This document shows positions 1-13,700 of a DNA stretch of 64,000 bases, piece after piece. Each line of letters begins with the position of its first letter. Position 1 is the first letter of the stretch. A program made the translations under genes and the position numbers. The notes beneath the pieces were generated by a model. The model did not search any database. It was given only the letters and a program-made list of their open reading frames with translations, and was not told the DNA's origin. Source of the stretch: Anarhynchus alexandrinus (lineage: Eukaryota > Chordata > Aves > Charadriiformes > Charadriidae); contig VUYV01000090.1 in assembly GCA_008711295.1 (NCBI GenBank), positions 2,782,917 to 2,846,916 on the forward strand, in the 5' to 3' direction.

Positions 1-1660
1 TTCACTGCAACAGAAATGTTCTATTTTAATTTCTAAGTGATTGGGTTTCCTACCTTTTTTATTTTTTGTGAGAAAAACTTATTTCCAAAGATTTGCTTCC
101 ATAGGAAATAAAATCCAAAATAAAACTTGAAAACTTCAAGTTTTAAACGTTTCCGTTTTCCCTTCCCCATTAATAAACAGCAACTATATTCTTCTGCAGC
201 TAAGACAGAAGCATAAGATAAACTGAGCAGAGCGCTTAGAAAACATTCGGAAAATTAACTAAATGTTTGCAGCTATCACCTAGCCCAAAGCTTTACAGGC
301 TTTTATTAACTATATTCTTCCTAAATTAGGAGAAATTTAAGTATAATCAATGATTTATTCTCCCTTTAGCCAAAACAACGTATTGCTCTGAGTCGTATTA
401 TTCTCTAGCTGACTTAAGACAGTTTTAAAGAAGCCTTTTTGATTCATCCTTTCTGAGCTACCTAACTTCACGTTATGGTTGTGGTACCAGCAACTGTTCT
501 ACAGACCTGACGCAGCATAAGAGACCAGGAACGGAAACTTCTGTGTAGGATTCAAAGTATTAGAAATTGCTGAACATTTGCTGCTCGAGCACTGATCAAA
601 ACCACTCTGTTTAAGGCACTGAATGAACAGAACAAAAAGGAATAACCTCCCCTATTCTAGACAGTCACAGAACTCTGTGGCAAAATGGGAAGAAAGTAAC
701 ATCTATTATTGAAATAACTGAACTTTTTTTACACGCTTGTCAATTTTATCTTTTTTTAAAAGTCATTGACAAAAGATTTTAGAAGAGTTGAAGTGTGGTT
801 GTTCTAAAAAGAATAAATCAAAGAGGAGCTAATACCAAACCATGCTAGACGAAACTCGTTAAACACCTTAACCCTTAACAGGACAGACACTAGGCCATGC
901 AGCTATACCATTATCTTCTATCTTACTTGTGGGTCTACTTTTTCCTATCTCGGGGAGGGGGGAGGCCGAGTGCTTGATTTATCAGCACTCTAAGCTGGTT
1001 TCAAAGCCAGAATGAAAAGCTTTGATTTGGAAAAAGTTACAATTTAACTTTCATTTTCCAAAGTGAAATAACTTGCTTAATTTTGAATGAGTCTGCTCTT
1101 ACAGAGGTTTATTTTAGTACATTACAGCTCTCCATCCTCCTTATTTGCAAATACAGACAGCTCAAACTAGTAGTTCTCTACTCTTCACAACAGCAAAGAC
1201 TATTTGCCCCAGTCTCCTCACCAAGTCTCAAACCCACTTCTCTTTCCACTCTTGTTTCAGCTTTGGATCCCCTCTTCACCTATAAATAGCTTCTCATAAT
1301 ATGGAAAAGAAACTACATATTCCCACAAACGCACTGAAACGTCAGAAATACAACTCTATGCTAGATATAAAATAAAAAACCTGAAAGAACTATCAGGACC
1401 CCATGTTTTAAAAGGAATTACATGCGTGCATATATCTAACATTAGTAGGCCTGCATTTACTTAACTGCAAAATGTTCAGTAAGAGGAAGCCTCGGGCTAG
1501 GAAGAGACCAGCTCATATACGTGGTTTGCTCCTTTCTCCATCTTCAGCGTTGCAGCAGAACAAGCAGAGCACATTATGTGTTCCGTATTGACAGCTGTTC
1601 CTGAAGCTCGAAGGAGATTCAAACCTTTTAGCCTGCCGGAAATTCTCAGGTATTGTCCAT

Positions 1661-1665
1661 ATTCT
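1661..1665. repeat. Target-site duplication, left copy (attct)
   Basis: The five bases attct directly precede the LTR end (tgcggtgag on the plus strand). The identical five bases follow the other LTR end. Finding the same pentamer exactly at both predicted ends supports the boundaries. Confidence 0.85.
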
Positions 1666-1850
1666 TGCGGTGAGCTGAACTTGGCTGAATGCCAGGTGCC
1701 CACCAAAGCCCCTCTATCACTCCACTCCTCAGACGGACAGGGCAGAGAAAATATAACAAAAGGTTCGTAGGTCGAGATAAGGGCAAGGAGAGATCACTCA
1801 GCAATTGCCATCATGGGCAAAAATGACTCGACTCGGAAAAATTAGTTTAA

Positions 1851-1856
1851 TTTATT
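1851..1856 (-). promoter_or_regulatory. LTR poly(A) signal AATAAA, sense to OSBPL10
   Basis: AATAAA reads on the minus strand within GGTAATAAATTAAACTAA, inside the solo LTR, about 185 bases from its 3' end. It is in the same orientation as host gene transcription, so it could in principle act as a premature intronic poly(A) site. Use is not shown by the sequence. Confidence 0.6.
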
Positions 1857-2380
1857 ACCAATCAAATGAGAGTAGGATAATAAGAAAATAAAATCAAATC
1901 TTAAAAACGCTTTCCCCCCATCTTTCCCTTCTTCCTGGGCTCAACTTCACTCCTGATTTCTCTACCTCCTCTCCTCCAGTGGCATACGGGGACAGGGAAT
2001 GGGCTGCGGTCAGTTCATCACACATTGTCTCTGTCACTCCTGCCTCCTCACATTCTCACCATGCTCCAGCACGGGGTCCCTCCCATGGGACACAGTCTTC
2101 CATGAACTTCTCCAATGTCAGTCCTTCCCAAAGGCTGCCGTTCTTCACAAACTGCTCCAACAGGGGTCCCTTCCACAGCGTAAAGCCCTTCACAAACAGA
2201 ATCCTCCTGCATGGGTCCCCCACGGGGTCACAAGTCCTGCCACCAAACCTGCTCCAGCATGGGCTTCTCTCTCCACAGGGTCACAGGTCCTGACAGGAGC
2301 CTGCTTCAGCGTGGGCTTCCCACGGGGTCACAACCTCCTTTGGGCGCATCCACCTGGTCCGGCGTGGGGTCCTCCACAGG

Positions 2381-2468
2381 CTGCAGGTGGATATCTGCTC
2401 CACCGTGGACCTCCATGGGCTGCAGGGGGACAGCCTGCCTCACCATGGTCTTCATCACAGGCTGCAGG
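2381..2468 (-). repeat. In-frame degenerate tandem units within the solo LTR
   Basis: The heptamer ctgcagg recurs at 2381, 2420 and 2462, that is 39 and 42 bases apart, both multiples of three. In the minus-strand frame open over 2306-2560 this gives repeated LQPV/LQPM motifs (IPLQPV, VPLQPM, HLQPV). Related gctccagc/gtgggtcc-like phrases continue toward 2050. The units are diverged, so this is an old internal amplification of the LTR U3 region, not a recent satellite. Confidence 0.6.
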
Positions 2469-2791
2469 GGAATCTCTGCTCCAGCACCTGGAGTACCTCC
2501 TCCCTCTCCTTCTTCACTGTCTTTGGTGTCTGTAGAGTTGTTGCTCTCACATATTCTCACTCCTCTCTTCCGGCTGCTGTGGCACAGCAGTTTTTTCCCC
2601 TTCTTAAATGTGTTATCCCAGAGGCGCTACCGCTGTCACTGATGGGCTCAGCCTTGGCCAGCAGTGGGTCTGCCTTGGAACCAGCTGGCATTGACTCTAT
2701 TGGACATGGGGGAAGCTTCTAGCAGCTTCTCAAAGAAGTCACCCCTGGAGCCCCCCTCACTATCAAAACCTTGCCACACAAACCCAATAAA

Positions 2792-2796
2792 ATTCT
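2792..2796. repeat. Target-site duplication, right copy (attct)
   Basis: The five bases attct directly follow the LTR terminus (caaacccaataaa on the plus strand) and match the left copy exactly. Confidence 0.85.
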
Positions 2797-4687
2797 TCTG
2801 AATAACACTACCCTAAAAGAAACTTGCCACCCAATGACAGCCTCACAGAAGACTGGATTGCAACGGGAATCATCTCTGATGTTTTCCTCAGTAGGTCATC
2901 TGCTCTCTACTGCTCGCTCCAAAACAGCCAATTCACAGCTTCTGTTGCTGCCTGCTTCCTCCTCTCCCTGGCTAATCTTAAAATCCTGTGTGATTGCTTT
3001 CCCTGCTTACCCCAGCCACAGCAACTGCTAACTACTCCTTTGCAGCTGGAATTGCACCTCCTGGATCTTCCTGTTAGTGAACGTGCTGCCAACTATGATG
3101 TACGGGAACAAAAGGTTATGTGACAAGGTCCCAAACAAATGGGTAAGTAGACGTGACTCTATTCTTGGGGTCACCCCCACAGTATGTGAAAGATAGGCAG
3201 AAAAAGATATAGGATTGCAAAGAAATGTATTTCAGATATAATAAGAAGAACATTCTTTCATACAGTAAATAAGTTAAAATTAGCTGCTAAAAATTAATTT
3301 AAGAAATAATAATGAAAAATTGATGTGCTACTTTCTATGATGAAAGAGAAAATTACAGTAATTCAATATTTTGTTAAAATACTAGATAATATATTAATCT
3401 TTCCCATGCAGAGAAATCATCTCACAAAACCTGAATGTCATTTTTGATTTAAGGCTTCAATTTGTTTCTGAAACTAGATAGAGAGAGAGATATTACCAAC
3501 TATTAAGTATAATAATAAACTCTCTGTTAAAGATTTTTCCTCCCATCCTAAAACAAAGATAAATAGAAACTTCAAAGGGAGAAAACTGAATAGCCACACC
3601 TCAATGGGAGAGCATATGACTGCTTTTGATACGATTTTATTTACAGTGGAAATGCTCCTGTTATCCAGACTCCAGGACTAACAGGCCTAAGTCTGTTTGT
3701 CCAGCCCAGATGGGTATTATGATAATCAGAGCCTCTTTCTTTCTAAAATCCTACAGGATTTCACCCAACTAACACAGCACATCACAACAACCTAAAGCAA
3801 ACAGCAGCTTTAAGCCATCTACAAAATTGCCCAATTCACCGCTGTCTCAGGGGCATCTCCCAGGACACAGTGATTTCAAGGTCCCTGAAGCAAAGGAAGA
3901 ATGACAACAGCCATATTACCTCAAAGGGCAAGAAGACACTGTCCCTTTGTCATACAAGCCATGTGGAGCTGGTCAAGAAAATAAGTAGTGTCACCAATCC
4001 TGTCTTTCTACATAACAATTTAAATACTTCAGATCTTCCTACCCTTCTTTTGAAATATAAAACCTGAGGAAGATTCTTCAGACTTCCCCAGCCACAATTG
4101 TATGGCATTTTCCTTTTTTGGTACTGATCTTCACACATATCGAATCCTTTTAGAGTAGGTATTAAGATGCGCCTACCCATGTGTATGAAAAATTCCAAAA
4201 CACTCCAACGAAAAAGGAAAATATTCTTTTAGCTCTGAGAACCCATAGAAATGCTGTATCGTCGAGCTCCTCTGTGACATGCTAGAAATCATTCATCAAG
4301 GAAACATTTGGCTCCATCAGTTAATAACTCTTTTCTCTACTGTAGTATTCTCTGCGCACCACCACTAGCAGCACATTGTCTGCCTACTTATCTCTAGGCA
4401 ATTCCTCTGAAAGATTTAATGCATTGATTTTTATTTTTAAATCCTTTCCATTACTGACTGCATGCAAGTTGAAAACAATTATTAAAAACATGGGAAAATA
4501 AACAACATAGCGCTTCTATGAAAAGCAGCGCATCTGTAAAAATAAACAGTTGTGTGGGAAAAACTTTAGACATTTAAATAGTAACAGAAATGCAATACGG
4601 ACCACTTTCTTACTGTCTCTAAGTCAAGTTGCCCTTGTGAGAAGTTTATTGCCTTCAAAGGCTAGGAAAGAGCCAGTTTGCTTTGGG

Positions 4688-4733
4688 GTTTTTTTGTTTG
4701 TTTGTTTGGTAGGTTGCTTTGTTTGTTTGTTTT
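4688..4733. repeat. TTTG microsatellite, interrupted
   Basis: A run of TTTG units from about 4688 to 4708 is broken by ggtaggttgc and resumes to about 4733. It is intronic, with no associated SINE body recognised upstream or downstream. Confidence 0.85.
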
Positions 4734-7700
4734 TAATTTATTAAAGTGTTATATGAAAACACTGTATCTCTCTATCACACACATAGGCTTTCTGGAAATA
4801 TCAGTTTCTTGCTTTTAGACAACAGTATGAAAAGAGAAACATTTCAGAAGACATTGGAAAAGGCCACAAGGAGAGATCAGCTTTTCAAACCACCCTAGAA
4901 CAAGTCATAAGTGATATGAGTCAGGACCTTGCTTCTCATTGTTAAACAAGCATATACCACAGGGTTTTGTTTTTTTCTTTTTTTTTTTTTTAATATAAGA
5001 CACTGCTTTTCTTAAAAGCAAAAGCAGATGAGTGCCAGAAGAGAAGAAAGTCCGCAGACAAAACATAAAAACCTTTTAAGTAATTGTAAACCCAATACCT
5101 TAGGTCGCCATGCAAACCTAATATAGTCATCAATTCTGACCTTGAGCAAGGACTCCTCTTGCAGTCTTGACCTGTATTTCATCAACACCACCACAAATTG
5201 TCATATTGTAAAAATTAAAAGCTAAAACAGACAACCAATATATGTGAAAGTATATATCAAGTATATATTAAAATGTAAGATATAAATACCTGGAGCACTA
5301 AAGCAATCATACCAGTCATTAATTTGACACACTAGCTACCAATCCAGCTCAAGTTCAAAATTCCCACCTACTATTTCCACGAAACTTCCCTACTTTCAAC
5401 TATTTATTCTGAAAAAGGAAAGAACATAAACACATGCAAAAAGACTATGTAAATACTGTTAATCACAAGCTCAAAAGGTATACCTCTCCAATTGAGAAGT
5501 CTGCAGCTGCAGTAAAAGGTGTTTTTTTCCCCCAATTTAATGCATTTTTGGTTTGAGTTAAGCATTTATACCTAAGCACTGCAGAGCAAGAGAACTTTTG
5601 CCTTGGCTTAACTTCTGAAAAGCATTCTCAAACTACTCAAGGTCACTTGCTATGTGCCTCTTACTACCTGACAGAAGACATTTTCTGATAAGGATTTATA
5701 GACTTCTGTCTTTTCTTCAGTAAAGCCAAGTCCATAGATCTTTTAATGGGATTCCATCAATAGCATGCAAGCTAGGAGGGCAGCTTAATCTATAACTAAA
5801 GTGTAAGAGCTATACACAGAGGTTGCTGCTAGAAGTACTGCAATATATAACACAAATCTCAAAGAGAATTTTGCATTTTGGCTTTAAAAGTGTCTAGTGT
5901 AGAAACACGTACAAGACCAGATGACCACAAACATGCTTAAGTTAGACAACATATCTGTACACTTTGCTTACAATAAAACCCGAGCTTTTGACCAAAAAGA
6001 ACCTCCTTGATCTGCAAACAGAAAGGAATTCTATCCACAAAGTTTCAATCTGGATGAAGACCTACAGTAGCCTCTGTGAACATTACTATGCTAATGAGAA
6101 AAAAATATTTTAAGAAAGGATCCTAGAACACAGAGTGAGATATTCTGAAAGCATCTTGGAAAGATGGACCAGATAATGAGATCCATATCAATTGTCCTTC
6201 CTTGATTACTGCTTCCCTCCCATTACAGAGAATAAGCACATAATTCTCCATTATTGTCACCTCAGGGTAGCAGCCAGCTTGACCTCAATTATTTTAAAGA
6301 AGCAAACAATGAACAGTAAAATTGGAATGACTTGTTACACAATAGTTATTAAGGCTTAGACACATACATCCTACCACTGAAGCTTCAAAGGAGCGAGTTA
6401 ATTTTCACTTGGCATGTAATTTGCAGACAGAGACACAAAAAGTGACAGAACAAACAGAACTATACCTCTGACAATCAGGATGGCAGCTAATCACCAGGGC
6501 ACATTTCTTTTTCTTTTCAGTCCTTGCCTCTGCTTTCACAATTCTATTTCTCCCCTCAGAAGAGACTGAAAACAAGCTCCCCCCACCCCCTTCACTATTT
6601 TGTTCTCTTTTCCCTAATCAGGAATCCACATAATCTCTGTGAAGGGAACAACTGAAAAGCCAGTTGCTACATATCTTCATTGTCTCAGCTAACAAAACAT
6701 TATTTCCTTTGGGGTTTTGTTTTGGCTTTTTTTTGCTCATCGCCTTCTCATCGCCTGCTCCACAGGGTGGTTCCTTGTGAGGAAAAACCTTACAGAAGAG
6801 AGAGTAAATGTCATTAGGACTGATTCTAAAGGACAAGTCTAAAACAACCATGAGAAAGCAAGCCATGAAGGAGGCAGTCTGGCTCAACTGTTTCATGTTC
6901 TTAGGTACTCTTTCAAATCTGCTGCTTCCATTGATGCCGCTGCTGTTCCACTTGTCTGCCATCAGCACCTCCAGAGGCTATGAGCTCTCCAGGGACCTCA
7001 GCACAGGATTTACACTCCAGGGAGCAGCTGTTATTTACTGACCCGTCATGCACTTTTTAAATTGGCTAGTTAATTTATTCATATACTAGACATGATCCTA
7101 TGCTCCATTCTTTACACATTCAATTCCTATTTTAGATCTTTAAGTTCTCTCACTTGCGGACACTTGCTGCGCATCCTTACAACATAGTATCTTCTATTTT
7201 GTGAAGATAATCATTTGATGGACTACAGACTTCTTACTCATTGGTCTACCATCCAGTAGCTTACTAGTCACACTTCCAAGCTCCCTTGCTGTTAGTTGCA
7301 CAGCTACGATAATCAGACTTTGTATTTTGTAGGTCTGCACACTATTGCTTTGGACAATAAGGTTGTTGGATCTGGGGGACGGAGGAAAAAGGGGAGAAGG
7401 GATCTTTTTTGTTGATGGGTCTGAAAGCCTTAAATATTCCTTCCAGTACCACTGGAGGAAAAGTATTCTACCTTCCCAAGAAATTCTCAGTCTGTTGAAA
7501 CTCAGGTATACGGGAGGAAGCTCCTCCTTTCCCTCAATGCTTTAAAACAGGCAGAAGCTCAGCAAGAAGAGCTGACCTAACTACCTGTTTTACAAAAGCA
7601 TCTCTCTGTTCAGAAGAACAAAAGACAGCATATACTTAACAGATCTATCTTCAAATACCTAAGAGCATATGACATCTGTAACTGTCAATGTTCTCTGGGA

Positions 7701-10700
7701 CTTTGCCAGACAGTTTATTTGAATGCAGAACACTCCCAAGCACAACCTGACTATCCACTGTGAGGTTCTACAGAACTCCGTTTCTTACATCGGGCAAATA
7801 GACACCATAGCCCTTGCAACACACATGCTACTTAGTAGTTCTGGCAGAATCCCTGAGAATGCCTCCAGAAATCTCAACAAAACAGAGCACCTACTTCAGG
7901 CCAAAACAAATCAGATGCTATCCCTTTGCTATCTCAGGCAGACTCCTTACCACACTTCTTTATGACCACAATTCCAGACTTAAGGTTAAATGCACGCTTT
8001 CTGCATTCAATCTGTCCTTCTCCTCACCTGAGAAATGAGTTAGTGAATGACAGAAAGGAAACTGGGGGGCAGGGGGGGGAGGGGAGAGAAATTACAGAAA
8101 AGACCTTATGTCCTTTGAGATGGACTAGGACAAAAAGTCCAAATCTTGCCAGACAATGTTTTAGCAGACAGACAATCTTAGATTTTCTAAACTGAAGAAT
8201 GCTTTTAATCATAATCAATACCCTGAAATATTCAGCTTCCCTTGAATGGCTTCACATTTTATGGAGGGTGGGCAGGAAGGCAGAGGGAAAGCAAGCTTTT
8301 CCTGTCATCCTCCCAAAATTTGCTAGTTATTCTGAGAATCCCTTCTTGCTGCTTAAGATCTGAAGAGGAGAACATTTCTCCCTTCCAAACCAACATAAAC
8401 TTCAGATTTTTTTCCCTATGGAAGAGGAAGATTTACAAACAAACCACAGTATTAAAGCACTGGAGGAAAATAAAATTCCTCTGATAGTGTCAGCTATCTT
8501 AAAGAGTGTTTCATGGAGCTACTCCACAAGTCTCTAGGTGAGAAGTTAAAGCTGTTTAGTAAGAGCTGGCTGCCATAATAAATACTCAAGTGAAAGAGCA
8601 TGATTCAGACAAATTGTATCAATGAGCACTACTTTTCCCCACAAATCAGAGTGAGTGGGCTATACATTTTCTGCAAAATGATCAGTATCAACCTAGCACT
8701 GGTCATTTTGCCACTGGAGGATGATGTCTGGGGATTGGGGTCTATTGTAGGAGACATGACAGATTTTCTTTTTTGCCTGTTGCATTAGCACTCCCTGTGG
8801 ATACTCCACACATGTAGGTAATGCATGACATTCGCTACCACTGTAAGGTTTGTACCAACACACAAATAGTAAGCGCCGGGTTTCCCCACCATGAGCTCTT
8901 TTCTTGAGCATTTGCTGATGTACCTGCTATATTAACCATATCCTAATAGTCACCTACTGAGACTTACCATTTACTATCAAAGATGACTCAAGGGGAGCAG
9001 GGTGTTGGGACCTTAAGGTAAAACCACAAAGAAGAGAAACAGCAGACAGTGACTTCCAAGGCTGTTTCCCCCACCCCGAGTTGCTTCCAGTGATCCAGAA
9101 CCAAAAATTAGAGAAGCAAAAGGAAGGAGCTTGCAAGTTCAAGTAAATGTTGGACGGCAACTGGCTGCCATCTAGCCAAGCAGGAAGCACGCAGTTGGAT
9201 TTTAATCCACAGAATGCAGCATTGAGAACACAGCTTATAAAAAACACCTTGCGGGAAATTATTCTTACACAATTTTACTATAAAAATTACCTCAAAATCT
9301 GCAAGAAAAGTCATTCATTTTAGTGACTAAACGTTGCTCGTAAGCAGATGTTAATCTATGGACTCTTCTGAGTAGCAGTTTTTCCTTACACATTTCAGAA
9401 GGATCACTTTGGTGAAGTTAATAGCTACAGCACAGAGCTGGAAAGTATATTTTCATTATCAGCAATTAAGGCAAATTTTTGAATTTTAAGCATTCAAAAG
9501 AGCACCTAAAAGGTTGCTGCTAGTCATTATGTCAACATCAGCAATCACAGGAAAATTCTATTAGTTTACCACAATACAGCATACTATTGATAAAACGAGG
9601 TTTTTGTACTTTGAGTGAAACCAGTCTTCAGAAGAGAAACGGTCATGTTTCACTGGAACATAAATTACACATTTCAACATGCTTAGCTTCAAGGATGAGG
9701 GGTTCCCCCTCAGAACACATGGTGCTAGAAAACACAACTCTGAATATTTTTTAATTTCTTTGGTTTTTTAAAATTATTCCATTCCACCTGGTAATATATA
9801 AACACACATAAAGCCATTCAGAGTAGTCCAATACCCCATATAATACTTATTCAAATTTCTGATGGAGTCTTCCAGTGCTTCTTCCCTTTCCAAACACTGC
9901 TTATACTTCCTTTCACCCCTCTCCCAGTTAACCACCCAGTTTGTAGTGTCCAAGCATAAAATAAAATTATATTTCTGTCATTTTAACAACTCTCAGGCAT
10001 GCAGTATACACTGTAATGACCTTCAGTTTTAATCAAAGTTGGTATTACTTCCCCATCTTACAGTCAATTCACCTCATGTTTTCTGAAAAGCAAGTGAACT
10101 TTAACTACCAAGGCTATCAAATCTTGCCATTCCTGAGCCTTGAATAAAGTGTACCTCTATGACTTGTGACAAAGCATTCCAAATCCACCCCTTTGACTTC
10201 TCCCAAAGCTTCTCCAAAGCTGACTGTCAGCTGGTTTAAGTTAACATCATTAACTTCGCATCAGTGAAGTGAGTCAACATACACTACCAGGATTTCGAGT
10301 AGCCAATTTATGACACACCGTAATATGGCTGAATTGCATTTATACAACTTTACCACAAATTCATGTGTTTTGTGTCTGCCAGCCTAGACCTACCAATAAA
10401 GCTGCCACTAAATAACCGGGGATCTCTGTAAGAAAAACTGAAGGCAGTCATCCCAGAACACAGTAGATACCACTGGAAGAACATGCTAAGCAGTACGTGC
10501 AAGAACATAAGACTATGTTTCATGAGCAAGAGACAAATGCATGGACCATAATAAAAATTAAAAATAATTTATCAATGACAGGTATACATCTAGTACCTTA
10601 AAACAAAGCTACTTTAAAGTACATGTCAAATTCAGGCAGATATAACTCAGTTTAGCTTTTTGGATGAAATGTTGCTAGCCATCATGTTATCAGCCATATT

Positions 10701-13700
10701 TTAAAAGCATATTATGAGAAATCAGAATTGCAAACAAGAAGCTGGTAAGCAGCTGCTTAAAAGCTTCTGTGTAATGCACACAAATTTTCTAAAGCATTCA
10801 AAACCTGCAAGCCAAGCATAAGAAATGGAGATCACAATAAGAACATGTAGCAAGAGGTGCTACAGATCACATCTTTGTTAAATAACTGATGAGAGCTATA
10901 GTGTTTATTATTCCCATTTGGTGTAAAATCAAAATGTTTCCTGTATTTCTTAGTGCAGCACACAGCAGTTTGCATGTCACACAAGGAGTTGAAGATCATA
11001 CTAAGTCCCTCGATAAACTTGTATAATAATGTAAACTGAATGCTATGCTTAAAATATATATGGCATTTCTATGGTTACTTTCTCCTGGAGGGTATTTATG
11101 TAAGTACTTTCTGTACTTAATATTTGAAACTTGGCTAGCCACCTAATATTACATTGTCATATATTAACACTGAGAACATTCAAAAATATCTTCTACTTAA
11201 TTTCATAAAAATAGCATTTAAGTGTGGGTTAACAAAATAGCCCGTGTATCTTGGAAGCATTAATTTGCATTATAAACAGAGCTACAGAAGGTAAATGCAC
11301 CTTGTTGCATTCAGAGTTTGCTATGAAGATCACTGCTGCCCCAGCCAGACACCCAGAAACCAGCGCTGAAAGCAAGGTCACTAAACAAGCAGCAATGAGA
11401 TATGATACCCTAACCTGAGAAAAGATTTACTGAATTATGTTTTCGTTAAAGCTTCATTTTCAAACCTTCAACTCTGAATTGAAACTACTGCAGTATTTGT
11501 GCTTTAATTGTGAAGGAAAACAGCCTTATAGCTTCCTAAAAATGTGATCAATACGCTATGCTGTTACACATATGCATATAAAACAGAACAGTTGAATTCT
11601 GTTTAATGTACAAAATTAAGTGACAGCTTTGAAGGCATATAAAAGCTGAAGACTAAATTTTCTTCAAATCTGATTTCTCTCAAGCTCCTCTGGGAACCTA
11701 CCATTTACTTAAAATTTAATGAAATATTTTAATAACAGTAAAGAGTAATCTTAGCTTCTCTGCAATTGCTTAAAAAAATGAATACTGCAGCAGTCTCTGA
11801 ATGTAGCTATCACATGCACTGTATTATCCCTAATTTATAAATTGCTATGTATTAAGTGACTGAAAATTATCATCTTTGCACATGCTCAATTACTACTAAA
11901 CTACAGGCTGAAAAAAAAAATCAATTAAAAGCAGCCATGTTTGCATCATTTATATTTTTCAGATTGGGGGTGAGGCAGGGGGAGAGATCAGAAATAACGA
12001 ACCAGGTTCACTCTTGACATAACCCTCATGGACAAATGGTATAATTTTAGTAGAACATTTGCTCTCTGATTCCCATAGCAACCTTCATTCTCCCTGCCTG
12101 GGTATCTGGAATCCAGGATGACTCAACCTTTGCATGATTACAAAATCAAATCCACAGAACAAGGTGTAGTTTAGGAAGGTGTAACTTACATGCACTCAGT
12201 GACTTCAAAGATATTGCAAAGGCAAGGTAAAGATTCAGAGAATACAAGAGTATTCAACTCATGTTTACGTGATTTAATAACTATTGGTTTCTAGTACTAG
12301 AATAATTTACATTTCCTTATCCCCAAAGTGAAACAGTTAATGCTACTTATTGAATAATTTTTATAAGCACATGCACATTTACTACTTTGGAAGGTAACAG
12401 ACTGACACTCACAGAGATTTAAGCATCCCACTTATCCCCTGAGGAGACGTGGTTTTATTGATCTTTGCAGTACTAACTTGAGGTAGAATAAACAGACGTA
12501 GGAGGAGATGAGACTTCTACAGACAAGTCAAATAGCCTCCAAAGAAATCTGTTTTAGAGTGGAGACATTAGTCCCTGTTTTCCACACCTTGCTATTTAAA
12601 ATAAAAAATTTGTGACAATTAGTTTGCAGACAAATGAAAGTGTAATACATACAATACATATAAAGTATAGGTGTAGTGGTATTATGATGTAACCTATTAA
12701 GTAACGAATCTCATTTTCTGGCCAGCACCCATCTATAGCTACATACACATATTTTGTGTATGATACGATGCACTTGATTAAAGATCATCAAAAGGATGAC
12801 CCTTTACCTTTAATTTATTATGTATAGCGGAGGGTGGGAGGAAGATATTTTAAATACAAGCCCAGGAAAAACTGGAGATCTGTAACTAACAAAGGTTCTT
12901 CCTCTGTGTTTTCTCTTCTTTCCAAAATTGCCACTCACTGTACCACCATATTATTTTTCCAAATGAACAGAAAACAGGATACTTAGTATGGAAAGTGTTT
13001 ATAGTGTTTCACTTTTGAAGTCTATCTTTAAACTACCAAGATGAAGCTCCCTGGTGAGTCCAACTGAGAAATCTATAGAGTATATTTACTATACTAGTTT
13101 TGAAGTGCAGGAAGACTCTAGTTAAAAGAATTAACCACAAACTGCCACAAAGAAAATACCACAAATACTATATATACTGCCACAAATACTTATACTAGAA
13201 CATGTCCAGAAGGAAAATTGGGGATGATTTTAGGTAACTAGTTTTAAACCTGCCTAGCAAAGGCACAGCAGTACAGACTTCAGCAGTGCTATTGCAGCTA
13301 CAGTCCATGGTTATCAGACCTCTCCCTGATAAAGCACCCACATGACTAACTGGGCCAGAAAGACTGAAATTAGCATAGTTCAGCAGCCCATCCTATATCC
13401 TCACCTTTTAGTTAGGTGAACATGAGATCATTTTCATCTTCTAAAAGCAAGTATTTGATTAGCCATGCAGTCCTGAAGGTCATCTCTGTCACAAAGCTAG
13501 CTCTCACCTTCCTACACTCCAAAATCAAGATGATTTTGTGAAAAAGATGATTGTGAAAGCAATAGATCTAATATATAGCACTTTTCCCTACTTACACAGA
13601 AGTTCATCAAACTAATCAAAATTATATGCATACTTCCAAAAACGCTTCAATTATTAGCAGGATTTTTTTAAAGTGTTCTTTGTGCATACTTCACACTATT

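Larger units (their letters stand above)
1666..2791 (-). mobile_element. Solo LTR of an avian endogenous retrovirus-type element
   Basis: This 1126-base block is much more GC-rich than its surroundings and matches, from memory, a common avian LTR. In minus-strand sense it starts TTTATTGGGTTTGTGTGGCA, where the usual start is TGTATTGGG. It ends GGTGGGCACCTGGCATTCAG followed by a stretch closing in CACCGCA. The ends are flanked by a perfect 5-bp direct repeat, attct, on both sides. A single AATAAA lies about 185 bases before the 3' end, as expected for the R region. No internal retroviral gag, pol or env sequence and no second LTR are present, so this is a solo LTR formed by recombination. The 5-bp target duplication fits ERVL- or ERV1-type integration. 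I do not assign a family name. The second base of the 5' TG is mutated. Confidence 0.88.

Noticed and set aside
1979..2722. Several overlapping plus-strand frames of 104-178 codons
   Set aside because: They lie within the antisense strand of the solo LTR. Low stop density comes from its GC-rich repeats.
6618..6968. 116-codon minus-strand frame on the OSBPL10 strand, checked as a possible next exon
   Set aside because: The translation does not resemble the ORP10 segment that should follow the linker exon, and no fitting phase-0 splice acceptor with two Met codons was found.
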